DNA from: DATCMH01 sp036563505
GTDB lineage: Bacteria > Pseudomonadota > Alphaproteobacteria > Rhizobiales > Beijerinckiaceae
NCBI GenBank assembly: GCA_036563505.1
Contig: DATCMH010000025.1
Coordinates: 62,001 to 126,000, forward strand
DNA: 64,000 bases
Direction: 5' to 3'
Each line of letters begins with the position of its first letter. The stretch's first letter is position 1. The position numbers were made by a program, and so were the translations under genes. Below are positions 24,832 to 33,562 of the stretch, in pieces. Below the pieces are notes generated by a model, which was not told the origin of the DNA, made no database searches, and saw nothing but the letters and a program-made list of their open reading frames with translations.

Positions 24832-27102
24832 ATGTCGTCCTCCTTCGTCTCCTCGCATCCCCTCGCGGCATCCGGGGTCCGGCCCGACGACGCCGTCAGC
24901 CTGACGCAGATCGGCGCGGCGCTGCGGCGGAACCGGCGCTGGATCATCCTGCCGGCGCTCATCGCGTTCCTGGGGTCCCTGGTGTTCGTGAACACGGTGT
25001 CGCCGCGCTACACGGGCGAGGCGCGGATCATCCTGGAGAGCCGGGACTCCTATTTCACCCGCCCGAATCAGGACCGCAGCGACCAGCCGCAGCAGATCGA
25101 CGAGCAGGCGGTGGCGAGCCAGGTGCAGGTGGTGATGTCGCGCGACCTCGCGCGGGAGGCCATCAAGCGCTTGGGCCTCGTCGGCAACGAGGAGTTCGAC
25201 CCCCTGGTGGGCGGCGTCGGTCTGGCGCAGCGGCTCCTGATGATGGTCGGCCTCGGCCGCAACCCGCTCGATCGCGCGCCGGAGGACCGCATCCTCGAGA
25301 ACTACTACGAGCGGCTCGGCGTCTTCCCGGTCGGCAAGTCGCGCATCATCGCCGTCGAGTTTCGCGCCAAGGATCCGGAGCTCGCCGCCAAGGCCGCGAA
25401 CACCATCGTCGAGCTCTACCTCGAGTTCCAGGAGGGGGCGAAGAAGGACAACGCCCGCTCGGCGTCCACCTGGCTCGGTGGCAACATCGAGACCCTGCGT
25501 ACCCGCGTCGCCCAGGCCGAGGCCAAGGTCGAGACGTTCCGGGCCCGCTCGGGGCTCCTGATGGGCACGAACAGCTCGTCCATCAACACGCAGCAGCTCT
25601 CCGACCTCAACACCCAGCTCGCCCAGGCGCGTTCGGCGCGCGCCGATGCCGAAGCCAAGGCCCGGCTCATTCGCGACATGATCAAGGGCGGGCGGGCGGT
25701 CGAGATCCCGGACGTCGCCAATAACGAGCTCATCCGCCGGCTGACGGAGCAGCGCATCAACCTGCGGGCCCAGCTCGCCCTGGAGCTGCGCACCCTCCTG
25801 CCGGAGCACCCCCGGATCAAGGAGCTGAACGCGCAGCTCACCGATCTCGACAATCAGATCAAGGGCGCGGCCGAGCGCACGGTGAGGACGCTCGAGAACG
25901 ACGCTAAGATCGCCGGCTCGCGCGTCGAGACGCTGCAGAGTGCCCTCGACACCCAGAAGACCGTGGTGTCGCGCGCCAATGAGAACGAGGTCGAGCTTCG
26001 GGCACTCGAGCGCGAGGCCCGGGCGCAGCGCGACCAGCTCGAGGCCTATCTCGCCCGCTACCGCGAAGCGACGGCTCGGGACGCTGAGAACGCTGTGCCG
26101 CCGGACGCGCGCATCGTCTCGCGCGCCATCGTGCCGGAGAAGCCCTCCTTCCCCAAGAAGGTGCCCACGATCTCCCTCGTGACCCTGGCGGCGATCGTGC
26201 TCTCGGCCGGCGGCATCGTCGCCCGCGAGCTCCTCTCGACGCCCGTCGGCGCCGCGGAAGCCGCAGGCCGGCAGCCGGCGCCCACGTCCGCCCGTGCCGA
26301 GCCCGTGCTGGCGCGTCGCGACGAGTCCGATGAGGATGAGGCCTCCGTCGCCGCTGACGATCGGGACGAGGCTCAGGCGGCCTTCGCCTTCGACGAAGCG
26401 GAGCCCACTCCGGTGTCGGAGCCCGTCAACGCGGCCGACGCGGCGCTCGCGCCCCTCGACCAGTCCGAGATCGAAGAGGAGGCGCCCGTCACGGCGGCGG
26501 AGCCGGCGCCGGCACCCCCCGCGGCCGAGGCAGCCTTCGACGGCCTCAAGCGGCGCCTCACGCGCCAGCCCGTGGGCGAGCGCGGCCGGCGCATCCTTGT
26601 GACCGCGCCCGCCCAGCCCGCGGAGGCGGCGTCGGCCGCCCGCGGGATCGGCCGCGGCCTCGCCGATTCGGCCCAGACGATCCTTCTGTCCATCGATGCC
26701 GGTCCGGACGACGTGGCGGGCCTGCCGGGCTTCAGCGACCTCGTCTGCGGCGAGGCCTCGTTCCTGAGCGTCATCGGGCGCGAGACGGCCTCACGGCTGC
26801 ACCTCGTGGCGCCCGGTCGCCAGGGCGCGGCGGCGCTGGCCAAGGAATGGGCCGCCGTCGACATCGCGCTCGAGGCCCTCGACCAGACCTACGGCTGGAT
26901 CGTCGGCGTCCTGCACGATCCGACCGACGCCGCGCTGCTCGCGCTCGTGGCGCCCCGCGTCGACGCGGTCGTGATCGTCTCCGACCGTCCGGCCGACGAT
27001 GAAGCCTTGATCGCCCTCTACGACGCGGCGAAGGAGGCCGGAGCAGCCGACGTCGTCGTCGCCCGTTCCGGCGTCGCCGAGGAGGCGCGGCGGGCGGCCT
27101 GA
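24832..27102 (+). CDS. GumC/Wzz-like exopolysaccharide chain-length protein with degenerate kinase domain
   Basis: A 756-residue protein. It opens with a Wzz domain: first membrane helix around residues 38-55 (WIILPALIAFLGSLVFV), long periplasmic coiled coil about 205-430, and the second helix at about 445-465 (TISLVTLAAIVLSAGGIV) after the PEKPSFPKK proline motif. A cytoplasmic acidic Ala/Glu/Pro linker (about 470-575) leads to a P-loop-like domain in the BY-kinase position, but I find no Walker A GKT/S, and the strand ILLSIDAG lacks the usual Walker A' acids. There is also no Tyr-rich tail. It likely governs chain length and export, without kinase activity. It is divergent from the Wza-like gene. 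Confidence 0.85.
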   Translation: MSSSFVSSHPLAASGVRPDDAVSLTQIGAALRRNRRWIILPALIAFLGSLVFVNTVSPRYTGEARIILESRDSYFTRPNQDRSDQPQQIDEQAVASQVQVVMSRDLAREAIKRLGLVGNEEFDPLVGGVGLAQRLLMMVGLGRNPLDRAPEDRILENYYERLGVFPVGKSRIIAVEFRAKDPELAAKAANTIVELYLEFQEGAKKDNARSASTWLGGNIETLRTRVAQAEAKVETFRARSGLLMGTNSSSINTQQLSDLNTQLAQARSARADAEAKARLIRDMIKGGRAVEIPDVANNELIRRLTEQRINLRAQLALELRTLLPEHPRIKELNAQLTDLDNQIKGAAERTVRTLENDAKIAGSRVETLQSALDTQKTVVSRANENEVELRALEREARAQRDQLEAYLARYREATARDAENAVPPDARIVSRAIVPEKPSFPKKVPTISLVTLAAIVLSAGGIVARELLSTPVGAAEAAGRQPAPTSARAEPVLARRDESDEDEASVAADDRDEAQAAFAFDEAEPTPVSEPVNAADAALAPLDQSEIEEEAPVTAAEPAPAPPAAEAAFDGLKRRLTRQPVGERGRRILVTAPAQPAEAASAARGIGRGLADSAQTILLSIDAGPDDVAGLPGFSDLVCGEASFLSVIGRETASRLHLVAPGRQGAAALAKEWAAVDIALEALDQTYGWIVGVLHDPTDAALLALVAPRVDAVVIVSDRPADDEALIALYDAAKEAGAADVVVARSGVAEEARRAA

Positions 27103-27172
27103 ACGGGTCCTCCGCTTGCGCCTCCGCCGGGGACCGGCTCAAATCGCGGATGGGCAACAAGGGGCCTCCGCG

Positions 27173-27784
27173 ATGACCGTCGACTTCCTCCTGACCTCGC
27201 TGATCGTCGTGGCCTCGCCCGGGACCGGCGTCCTCGTCACCTTGAGCGCCGGCCTGTCCCGCGGGGCGAGGGCCTCCATCGTCGCCGCCTTCGGCTGCAC
27301 GCTGGGTATCATCCCGCACATGCTCGCCGCGGTGACGGGCCTCGCCGCACTCCTGCACACGAGCGCTATTGCCTTCCAGGTCATCAAGTATGCCGGCGTC
27401 GCCTACCTTCTCTACATGGCCTGGATGACGCTCAAGGAGCACGGCGCCTTGTCCGTCCGGGCGGACGGCGTGCCTCGCTCCAACCGGCAGGTGATCCTGT
27501 CCGCCGTGCTCGTGAACGTGCTCAACCCGAAGCTGTCGATCTTCTTCTTCGCGTTCCTGCCCCAGTTCGTGTCCGTGAGCGAGGCGAGCCCGCTCGCCCG
27601 CATGGTCGAGCTCAGCCTCGCCTTCATGGCGATGACCTTCGCCGTCTTCGTGGTCTACGGCATCTGCGCCGCGGCCGTGCGCGACCACGTCGTGTCCCGC
27701 CCGCGGGTGATGGCCTGGATGCGCCGCGCCTTCGCCGCCGCCTTCGTCGGGCTCGGCGCGAAGCTGGCGGCGACGGAGCGCTAA
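27173..27784 (+). CDS. LysE family translocator
   Basis: A 203-residue six-helix exporter of the LysE/RhtB family. The opening TSLIVVASPGTGVLVTLSAG carries the conserved PGP-like turn (here SPGTG), and VLVNVLNPKLSIFFFAFLPQF is the second family signature. Members export amino acids or small amines from the cytoplasm. The ATG at 27173 gives the normal N-terminus. It lies 70 bases after the GumC-like gene and overlaps the CelD-like gene tail-to-tail by four bases. A direct role in polysaccharide production is not evident. Confidence 0.85.
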   Translation: MTVDFLLTSLIVVASPGTGVLVTLSAGLSRGARASIVAAFGCTLGIIPHMLAAVTGLAALLHTSAIAFQVIKYAGVAYLLYMAWMTLKEHGALSVRADGVPRSNRQVILSAVLVNVLNPKLSIFFFAFLPQFVSVSEASPLARMVELSLAFMAMTFAVFVVYGICAAAVRDHVVSRPRVMAWMRRAFAAAFVGLGAKLAATER

Positions 27785-28974
27785 GCGGCGGAACGCTTTG
27801 CCGGGGGGCTGTGCGCCAGGAGCTTGCGGGCGCGCTCGACCAGGCTCCAGGCCTGCGGCGAGCGCTTGATCTTGCGCTTGAGGTGTTGAGCCGCCGCGAA
27901 CAGGGGGGCGGCGGCCTGGCCCTTAGCGGTGACGGGTAGGAAACGGTCGACCAGCGGCTCCACCTCCGGGCAGAGCGCGTCCTTGTAGCGCGCCTCGCCG
28001 ACGCCGAGGTCGAAGCGCTCCAGCCCCGCGGCGCAGTTCGCGCGCAGGACGTGCTGCAAGAGGATGTCGCCGGGGCTGGTTTTGGCGATCAGGGGGTTGG
28101 GGTCGAACGAGATCACCATGCCGCTGCAGCGGCGGGCGTCGACAGCGGCGCCGAAAACCGCTGCGACCCGGTCGCCCACCATGAGCCCGTGCCATTCGAT
28201 GGCTGGCCGCCCTTCGGCCAGACCGGCTCGCCCCGCGGCGACGAGAAAGGCCTCGACCTCCGCGCCGGCGAAGGGATTGGGCAGTCCGAGCGACCGGAAC
28301 CGCTCGTGCTTCTGCTGGAGGAAGGCGGCGACGAGCGCCGAAACGTCCGCTTCGTCGCCTGCCACCCGATATTGGAGCGGGCCGAGGGCTGAGAGCACGC
28401 GCTCCTTGTTGCGCATCTTTTTGCGGGCACCCTTGCTCAAGGTGCGCTCGAGCAGGTCGTCGCCGCTCGGCATCAGGGCGAGGCCGTACGCGTCGCTCGG
28501 GCTCGGGCGACCGTCGATCGCGAGCGGATTCGGCGCGCCTGAAAGCGCGACTGGCATGTTCGTGAAGCTGAACAGGTCGACGCCGAGCCTGCCGCGGCCG
28601 AGGGCGACGAGGCGGCGCGTTAAGTCGGAGGCCGAGATCGCATCCGGCGTCGCAAGCAGCGGACCCTTGAAGTTGGCATGCTTGCCGCCGAGGAACGAGG
28701 CGATCGCGACGCCGCGCCGAACGATTCCGAGGGGGAGCAGGGCCGCCGGCCGCCCGCCGGCGTCGAGAAGCACCACGATGCGCGGCGCGATGCCGGCCGG
28801 CGCGGCGCAGGTCTCGGTATAGGCCCGCACCCAATCGAAACGCTGGTAGGGCGACCCGATCCCGGTGGTTTCGAGGGCGCGCCACAGGGACTCGACCGCC
28901 GACAGATCATCGAAGACCGCGACGCCGTCCGCGTCCGGCCGCAGCGTTCCGTCCCATCCCGCCGAGGCCGTCAC
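27781..28974 (-). CDS. CelD/BcsL-type GNAT acetyltransferase
   Basis: A 397-residue GNAT_6 (CelD-like) protein: N-terminal YQRFDWVRAYTE and PRIVVLLDAGGRPAALLPL, a middle LSKGARKKMRNKERVL, and late ANCAAGLERFDLGVGEARYKD, the last a FemAB/GNAT cofactor-binding piece. Homologues act in cellulose or exopolysaccharide loci, probably acylating sugars or precursors. I start it at GTG 28974, which has a GAGGAGG box six bases before; the GTG at 29001 would add nine residues without a ribosome site. It is divergent from the deacetylase gene, with a palindrome between. Confidence 0.8.
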   Translation of the reverse strand: MTASAGWDGTLRPDADGVAVFDDLSAVESLWRALETTGIGSPYQRFDWVRAYTETCAAPAGIAPRIVVLLDAGGRPAALLPLGIVRRGVAIASFLGGKHANFKGPLLATPDAISASDLTRRLVALGRGRLGVDLFSFTNMPVALSGAPNPLAIDGRPSPSDAYGLALMPSGDDLLERTLSKGARKKMRNKERVLSALGPLQYRVAGDEADVSALVAAFLQQKHERFRSLGLPNPFAGAEVEAFLVAAGRAGLAEGRPAIEWHGLMVGDRVAAVFGAAVDARRCSGMVISFDPNPLIAKTSPGDILLQHVLRANCAAGLERFDLGVGEARYKDALCPEVEPLVDRFLPVTAKGQAAAPLFAAAQHLKRKIKRSPQAWSLVERARKLLAHSPPAKRSAA

Positions 28975-29010
28975 CGCGCCCTCCTCGAATCTCGCCCACA
29001 CGGGCCCAGA

Positions 29011-29030
29011 GGTAACTAAGCTTTGTTACC
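29011..29030. promoter_or_regulatory. 20-base palindrome between divergent genes, candidate operator
   Basis: GGTAACTAAGCTTTGTTACC is symmetric apart from one T/T pair in the centre flank. It is AT-rich in a GC-rich setting and sits in the 74-base gap between the CelD-like gene and the deacetylase gene, 18 bases before the latter's start. A repressor or activator of exopolysaccharide genes could bind here. Confidence 0.5.
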
Positions 29031-29048
29031 CCCGCGCTAAGAGGAGGG

Positions 29049-30104
29049 ATGGACCCCGCCTTCCGCCACCGCCTCTTCGCCGCGGGCTTCCGAGCCATCT
29101 CCGCGACGCGCGCCGACCGCTGGCTCGCGCCCGCGGCCCGGGGCAGGGGCGTCGTTCTGATGTTCCACCACGTCCGGCCCTGGGTGGAGCGGGCTTTCGC
29201 GCCGAATCGCCTGCTTGAGATCACCCCCGCCTTCCTCGACCGGGTCCTCGTCGGGCTCCGTCGCGAAGGCTACGAGATCGTTCCGCTCGACGCGGTGCCG
29301 GATCGGCTCGCCGGTCCCGGCCAAACGCCCTTCGCCGCCCTGACCTTCGATGACGGCTATCGCGACAACGTCGAGTACGCCTTGCCGGTGCTGCGCCGTC
29401 ACGGCGCCCCCTGGACCATGTTCGTCACCACCGGTTTCGCGGACGGCACGGGGCGGCTCTGGTGGCTGGAGCTGGAGGAGGCCGTGCGCCGCCTCGACCG
29501 GATCGAGGTTGCGATCGACGATGAGCAAATTGCTCTAAATAGCTCAACCGAAAGGGAGAAAGCGCGAGCATTCGACCAGATTTACAGGCGCCTGCGCGCC
29601 GGGCCGGAGGGGCGCCTGCGGGCGATGATCTCCCGTCTCGCCGCGCAGGCCGGTGTCGACGGCGCGGCGCTCACGCGAGGGCTGTGCCTCGATTGGGATG
29701 AGGTGGCTCAGCTCGCCGCCGAGCCCGGCGTGACGATCGGCGCCCATACCCTCACGCATCGGATGCTTGCCAAGCACCCCGAAGCCGCCGCGCGGGACGA
29801 GATCGCGTCCTCGCGGCGCATCCTCGCGGAGCGGCTCGGACGACCCATCCGGCACTTCGCCTATCCCGTCGGCGATCCGACCTCGGCCGGGCCGCGGGAC
29901 TTCGCGCTGGCCGCCGAGGCCGGCTTCGCGACCGCCTGCACCACGCGCCCCGGCCATCTCTTCCCCGAGCACCGCGACCATCTGCACGCTCTGCCGCGCG
30001 TCTCCATCAACGGCCACCATCAGACCGATGCGGCGCTCGACGCGCTTTTGTCCGGTCTCCCCTTCCTCCTGTGGAACCGCGGCCGGCGGCTCAACGTCGC
30101 GTGA
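29049..30104 (+). CDS. Polysaccharide deacetylase family protein
   Basis: A 351-residue NodB-fold carbohydrate esterase (CE4). Motif 1 is ALTFDDGYRDN, with the catalytic and metal Asp; motif 2 is IGAHTLTHRMLAKH (HxxxH); FAYPVGDP and the final HALPRVSINGH complete the site. It should remove N-acetyl or O-acetyl groups from exopolysaccharide or cell-wall sugars in the cytoplasm or, less likely, outside it; no signal peptide is evident. A GAGGAGGG box precedes the ATG. Bases about 29518-29570 are clearly richer in A/T than the rest, encoding a loop rich in Gln/Asn/Ser. Confidence 0.85.
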   Translation: MDPAFRHRLFAAGFRAISATRADRWLAPAARGRGVVLMFHHVRPWVERAFAPNRLLEITPAFLDRVLVGLRREGYEIVPLDAVPDRLAGPGQTPFAALTFDDGYRDNVEYALPVLRRHGAPWTMFVTTGFADGTGRLWWLELEEAVRRLDRIEVAIDDEQIALNSSTEREKARAFDQIYRRLRAGPEGRLRAMISRLAAQAGVDGAALTRGLCLDWDEVAQLAAEPGVTIGAHTLTHRMLAKHPEAAARDEIASSRRILAERLGRPIRHFAYPVGDPTSAGPRDFALAAEAGFATACTTRPGHLFPEHRDHLHALPRVSINGHHQTDAALDALLSGLPFLLWNRGRRLNVA

Positions 30105-30150
30105 GACCCGGCCGTTGCGCTCAGGTGCCTCGCGGCCTTACCTGACGGGC

Positions 30151-30678
30151 ATGAACCACGACCTCTACCCCGACGACTACGTCCGAGGCCTGCTCCAGAC
30201 CGTTCGGACCATCGCCCTCGTCGGTGCCTCGAACAATCCGGCCCGCCCCAGCTACATCGTGACGAAGTACCTGATCGAGCGCGGCTACGAGCTCTATCCG
30301 GTCAACCCGGGCCTCGCCGGCTCGGACATCTTGGGCCGGCGCGTCTTCGCGAGCCTCGCCGCGGTGCCGGTGCCGGTCGACATGGTCGAGATCTTCCGCA
30401 ACTCGGAAGCGGCCGGCGCCGTCACCGACGAGGCGCTCGCCCTCGACCCGTTGCCGAAGGTGATCTGGATGCAGCTCTCGGTGCGCAACGACGCCGCGGC
30501 CGCCCGCGCCGAGACCAAGGGCATCAAGGTCGTCATGGATCGCTGCCCCAAGATCGAGTACGGCCGCTACTCCGGCGAGATCAGCTGGCAGGGCGTCAAC
30601 TCGCGCCTGCTCTCGGCGAAGAAGCCGATGCTCGCCGGCAAAGGCTTTCAGAAGCTCACCATCAACCGGCCGCGCTGA
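30151..30678 (+). CDS. CoA-binding domain protein
   Basis: A 175-residue single Rossmann CoA-binding protein (COG1832). It reads IALVGASNNPARPSYIVTKYLIERGYELYPVNPG, DILGRRVFASLAAVPVPVDMVEIFRNSEAA, KVIWMQLSVRND and MDRCPKIE. It binds CoA without the ATP-grasp partner of succinyl-CoA synthetase; its cellular role is not established. It directly precedes metY, 97 bases apart, and this pairing is common in alphaproteobacteria. The start at 30151 matches the family's MNHDLYPDDY-type N-terminus. Confidence 0.85.
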   Translation: MNHDLYPDDYVRGLLQTVRTIALVGASNNPARPSYIVTKYLIERGYELYPVNPGLAGSDILGRRVFASLAAVPVPVDMVEIFRNSEAAGAVTDEALALDPLPKVIWMQLSVRNDAAAARAETKGIKVVMDRCPKIEYGRYSGEISWQGVNSRLLSAKKPMLAGKGFQKLTINRPR

Positions 30679-30705
30679 CGCCGGCGCAGGCTGCCCCGCG
30701 GCCCC

Positions 30706-30740
30706 TTGACCGGCGAACGAACCGTTCTTTACAAAGAACG
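30706..30740 (+). promoter_or_regulatory. Probable metY promoter with overlapping palindromic operator
   Basis: TTGACC (30706-30711), a 17-base spacer and TTACAA (30729-30734) form a sigma-70-like promoter. The perfect inverted repeat GTTCTTT-AC-AAAGAAC (30724-30739), within CGTTCTTTACAAAGAACG, covers the -10 and start region. That placement suits a repressor of the TetR or ArsR type. No such regulator gene is nearby. Confidence 0.55.
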
Positions 30741-30775
30741 ATACCGCCGATCGAGACCGACGAGGGAGCGCCCCG

Positions 30776-32062
30776 ATGACCGACCGCCAGCCCGGATTCC
30801 ACACGCTCGCGATCCACGCCGGCGCGACCCCGGATCCTGCAACGGGTGCGCGAGCGACGCCGATCTACCAGACGACCTCCTTCGTCTTCGACGACGTCGA
30901 CCACGCGGCCTCCCTCTTTGGCCTGCAGGCCTTCGGCAACATCTACAGTCGCATCGGCAACCCGACGAACGCGGTTCTCGAGGAGCGGGTCGCGGCGCTC
31001 GAGGGTGGCACGGCGGCGCTCGCGGTGGCGTCGGGCCACGCGGCGCAATTCCTCGCCTTCCACGCCCTGTTGCAGCCGGGCGATGAGTTCGTGGCCGCGC
31101 GCAAGCTCTACGGCGGCTCGATCAACCAGTTCACGCATTCCTTTAAGAACTTCGATTGGCGCGTGGCGTGGGCGGATTCCGACGATCCGTCGAGCTTCGA
31201 GGCCGCGATCACCGCCAAGACCAAAGCCATCTTCGTGGAGTCGATCGCCAATCCGGGCGGCGTCATCGTCGACATCGAGGCGATCGCCGAGATCGCCAAG
31301 CGGCACCGGCTGCCGCTCATCGTCGACAACACGATGGCGAGCCCCTACCTCATCCGTCCCCTCGAGCACGGGGCCGACATCGTGGTGCATTCCGCCACCA
31401 AGTTCCTCGGCGGCCACGGCAACTCGATCGGCGGCGTCATCGTCGACGGTGGGTCGTTCAACTGGACCGGCGACGAGCGCTACCCGATGCTCTCCAAACC
31501 CCGGCCGGAATACGGCGGCATGGTGCTGGGCGAGACGTTCGGCAACTTCGCCTTCGCCATCGCGACCCGCGTGCTCGGCCTGCGCGACCTCGGCCCGGCT
31601 CTCTCGCCCTTCAACGCCTTCCTGCTGCTGCAGGGGATCGAGACCTTGCCGCTGCGCATGCAGCGGCATTCCGACAATGCGCTCAACGTCGCCGAGCACC
31701 TGGAGCGCCACGACGCGATCTCCTGGGTCAGCTATCCCGGCCTGCGCGGCGACCGCTACCACAACCTCGCCAAGCGCTACTGCCCGAAAGGCGCGGGCGC
31801 CGTCTTCACCTTCGGGCTGAAGGGCGGCTACGACGCGGGCGTGCGGCTCGTCTCGAACCTGCGGCTCTTCTCGCACCTCGCCAATATCGGCGACACGCGC
31901 TCCCTCGTGATCCACCCGGCCTCGACGACGCATCGCCAGCTCACCGACGAGCAGCGCACGGTGGCGGGCGCAGGGCCGGAGGTGGTGCGGATTTCCGTCG
32001 GCCTGGAAGATCCGGCCGACCTCGTCGCCGATCTCGATCAGGCCCTTGCCGCGGCGGCCTGA
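30776..32062 (+). CDS. metY: O-acetylhomoserine aminocarboxypropyltransferase (sulfhydrylase)
   Basis: A 428-residue Cys/Met metabolism PLP enzyme. The family start is FHTLAIHAGATPDPATGAR; substrate and PLP blocks are YSRIGNPTNAVLEERVAALE, VDNTMASPYL, and the PLP Lys in HSATKFLGGHG. The length and the HGNSIGGVIVDGGSFNW insert match MetY rather than cystathionine gamma-synthase. It makes homocysteine from O-acetylhomoserine and sulfide. Its start lies 97 bases beyond the CoA-binding gene, behind a promoter-like region containing a palindrome. It ends 25 bases inside the convergent heme A synthase gene. Confidence 0.93.
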   Translation: MTDRQPGFHTLAIHAGATPDPATGARATPIYQTTSFVFDDVDHAASLFGLQAFGNIYSRIGNPTNAVLEERVAALEGGTAALAVASGHAAQFLAFHALLQPGDEFVAARKLYGGSINQFTHSFKNFDWRVAWADSDDPSSFEAAITAKTKAIFVESIANPGGVIVDIEAIAEIAKRHRLPLIVDNTMASPYLIRPLEHGADIVVHSATKFLGGHGNSIGGVIVDGGSFNWTGDERYPMLSKPRPEYGGMVLGETFGNFAFAIATRVLGLRDLGPALSPFNAFLLLQGIETLPLRMQRHSDNALNVAEHLERHDAISWVSYPGLRGDRYHNLAKRYCPKGAGAVFTFGLKGGYDAGVRLVSNLRLFSHLANIGDTRSLVIHPASTTHRQLTDEQRTVAGAGPEVVRISVGLEDPADLVADLDQALAAAA

Positions 32063-33162
32063 GGCGCGTCGCCGAGGCTCAGGCGGGTGTGCACCGTCGC
32101 CATGACGAGCACCGCCATGGCGAAGACCTGGTGCGCGAGGCCGGCCCAGAGGGGAACGACGAGCAGCAGGGTCACGATCCCGAGCACGGCCTGCGCCAGG
32201 GTCATGCCCGCGAGCGCCCGGGCGCGCCGGGCTGCGGGAGCTTCTCGCGCGCGCCGGGTCAGCGCGACGGCATGCCAGAGCGCGACCGCGACGAGGAGAT
32301 AGGCCACGAGACGGTGGTTGAACTGCACGAGGGCGAGATTATCGACGAAGTTCTCGATCCAGGGCGTCACCGAGAACAGGATCGCCGCCGGCGGCACCAG
32401 CTGGCCGTCCATGAGCGGCCAGGTGTTGTAGGTCAGCCCGGCCTTCGAGCCCGCGACGAGGCCGCCGAGCGCGATCTGGAGGAAGACCAGGGCGAGCAGC
32501 GCGCGAGCGCCCCGTGACGCGTCGGTTCCCTCCGGCCGGGCCGGCGCCGGGCGCAGCCCCGCGGAGATCCACACTAGGCCGGCGAGGATGACGCTCGCGG
32601 TCGTGAGATGAAGGGTGAGCTTGATCGGGGCGACGGCCGTCATGCCGGGTTGGAGCCCCGAGGCCACCATGATCCAGCCGATCGCCGCCTGAAAGCCCCC
32701 GAGCGCGCCGAGACCAAGGAGCGCCAGCGCGAGCCGGCCGCGCACCGCGCCCGTGAACCAGAAAAAGGCCAGCGGGAGGAAGAAGGCGAGCCCGATCACG
32801 CGGCCGAGTTGGCGATGGCTCCACTCCCACCAGTAGATGAACTGGAAGTCGGAGAGCGTCATGCCCTTGTTGAGGAGCTGGTATTGCGGGATGGCGCGAT
32901 ACTGATCGAAGGCGGCGAGCCAGGCCTCGTGCGTCAACGGCGGGATCGCCCCGGTGACCGGCCTCCACTCCGTGATCGACAGGCCGGACCCCGTGAGCCG
33001 GGTCGCGCCGCCGACGGCCACCATCAGCACCACGAGCGCTGCGAGCCCGTAGAGCCAGGCGCGAACGGCCGCCTGCTTCGAGACGGCTTGATCGACCGCC
33101 GCGGAGGGAAGGGCCGCGGAGGCAATCGTGACGGGGGCAGCTGCGACGGAGACCTGGGCCAT
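32038..33162 (-). CDS. ctaA: Heme A synthase (Cox15/CtaA)
   Basis: A 374-residue membrane protein with about eight helices in two four-helix halves. All four heme-ligand His contexts are seen: EWSHRQLGR, LHLTTA, FNHRLVAY and LAHQVFAM. The loop GGATRLTGSGLSITEWRPVTG and NKGMTLSDFQFIYWWE are typical of the alphaproteobacterial/mitochondrial Cox15 branch. It oxidises heme O to heme A for the aa3-type cytochrome oxidase. The ATG at 33162 starts a polar N-terminal arm before the first helix; the reading frame upstream is not conserved. It is divergent from the DUF2842 gene. Confidence 0.93.
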   Translation of the reverse strand: MAQVSVAAAPVTIASAALPSAAVDQAVSKQAAVRAWLYGLAALVVLMVAVGGATRLTGSGLSITEWRPVTGAIPPLTHEAWLAAFDQYRAIPQYQLLNKGMTLSDFQFIYWWEWSHRQLGRVIGLAFFLPLAFFWFTGAVRGRLALALLGLGALGGFQAAIGWIMVASGLQPGMTAVAPIKLTLHLTTASVILAGLVWISAGLRPAPARPEGTDASRGARALLALVFLQIALGGLVAGSKAGLTYNTWPLMDGQLVPPAAILFSVTPWIENFVDNLALVQFNHRLVAYLLVAVALWHAVALTRRAREAPAARRARALAGMTLAQAVLGIVTLLLVVPLWAGLAHQVFAMAVLVMATVHTRLSLGDAPQAAAARA

Positions 33163-33322
33163 GCGGGACGACTTGAAGCAACGGCCCGGCCTTGATCGGC
33201 GGGCACGGACGGTCACATAACGGGCATCGACATAGGTTTCAGCGCGGGGCCGGGCAACGGCCGCCGTCGCCGCACCCGCCCGATCCCGACGCCGCGCGTC
33301 GGTGACACCAGGACTCTCCCGC

Positions 33323-33538
33323 ATGCGCCGCCGCCTCCGCAAACTCATCGGAACGCTGTTCATCATCGTCTTCGTGCCGGCCTACGCGCTCATTGCGATG
33401 GCCTTGGCGGAGAGCCGCATCCAGACGGCGCCGCACGCCCTTCAAGTTGTGTCTTACGTCGTGCTGGGGCTTGTCTGGATCCTGCCATTGATGCCCCTTA
33501 TCCGCTGGATGGAGCGACCGGATCCCGAGGGCGCCTGA
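33323..33538 (+). CDS. DUF2842 family membrane protein
   Basis: A 71-residue protein with two membrane helices: KLIGTLFIIVFVPAYALIAMA and VVSYVVLGLVWILPLMPLIRWM. The ending LPLMPLIRWMER matches DUF2842, a short protein found widely in alphaproteobacteria beside the heme A synthase gene or other respiratory genes. The function is unknown. The ATG at 33323 begins MRRRLRKL, a positive-inside start. It is divergent from ctaA. Confidence 0.82.
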   Translation: MRRRLRKLIGTLFIIVFVPAYALIAMALAESRIQTAPHALQVVSYVVLGLVWILPLMPLIRWMERPDPEGA

Positions 33539-33562
33539 CGTCCGACGCCCGGCTTAGGCCCC

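Noticed and set aside
30679..30775. SAM-II riboswitch upstream of metY
   Set aside because: The gap is short and occupied by a promoter and palindrome; I could not find the SAM-II pseudoknot pattern.
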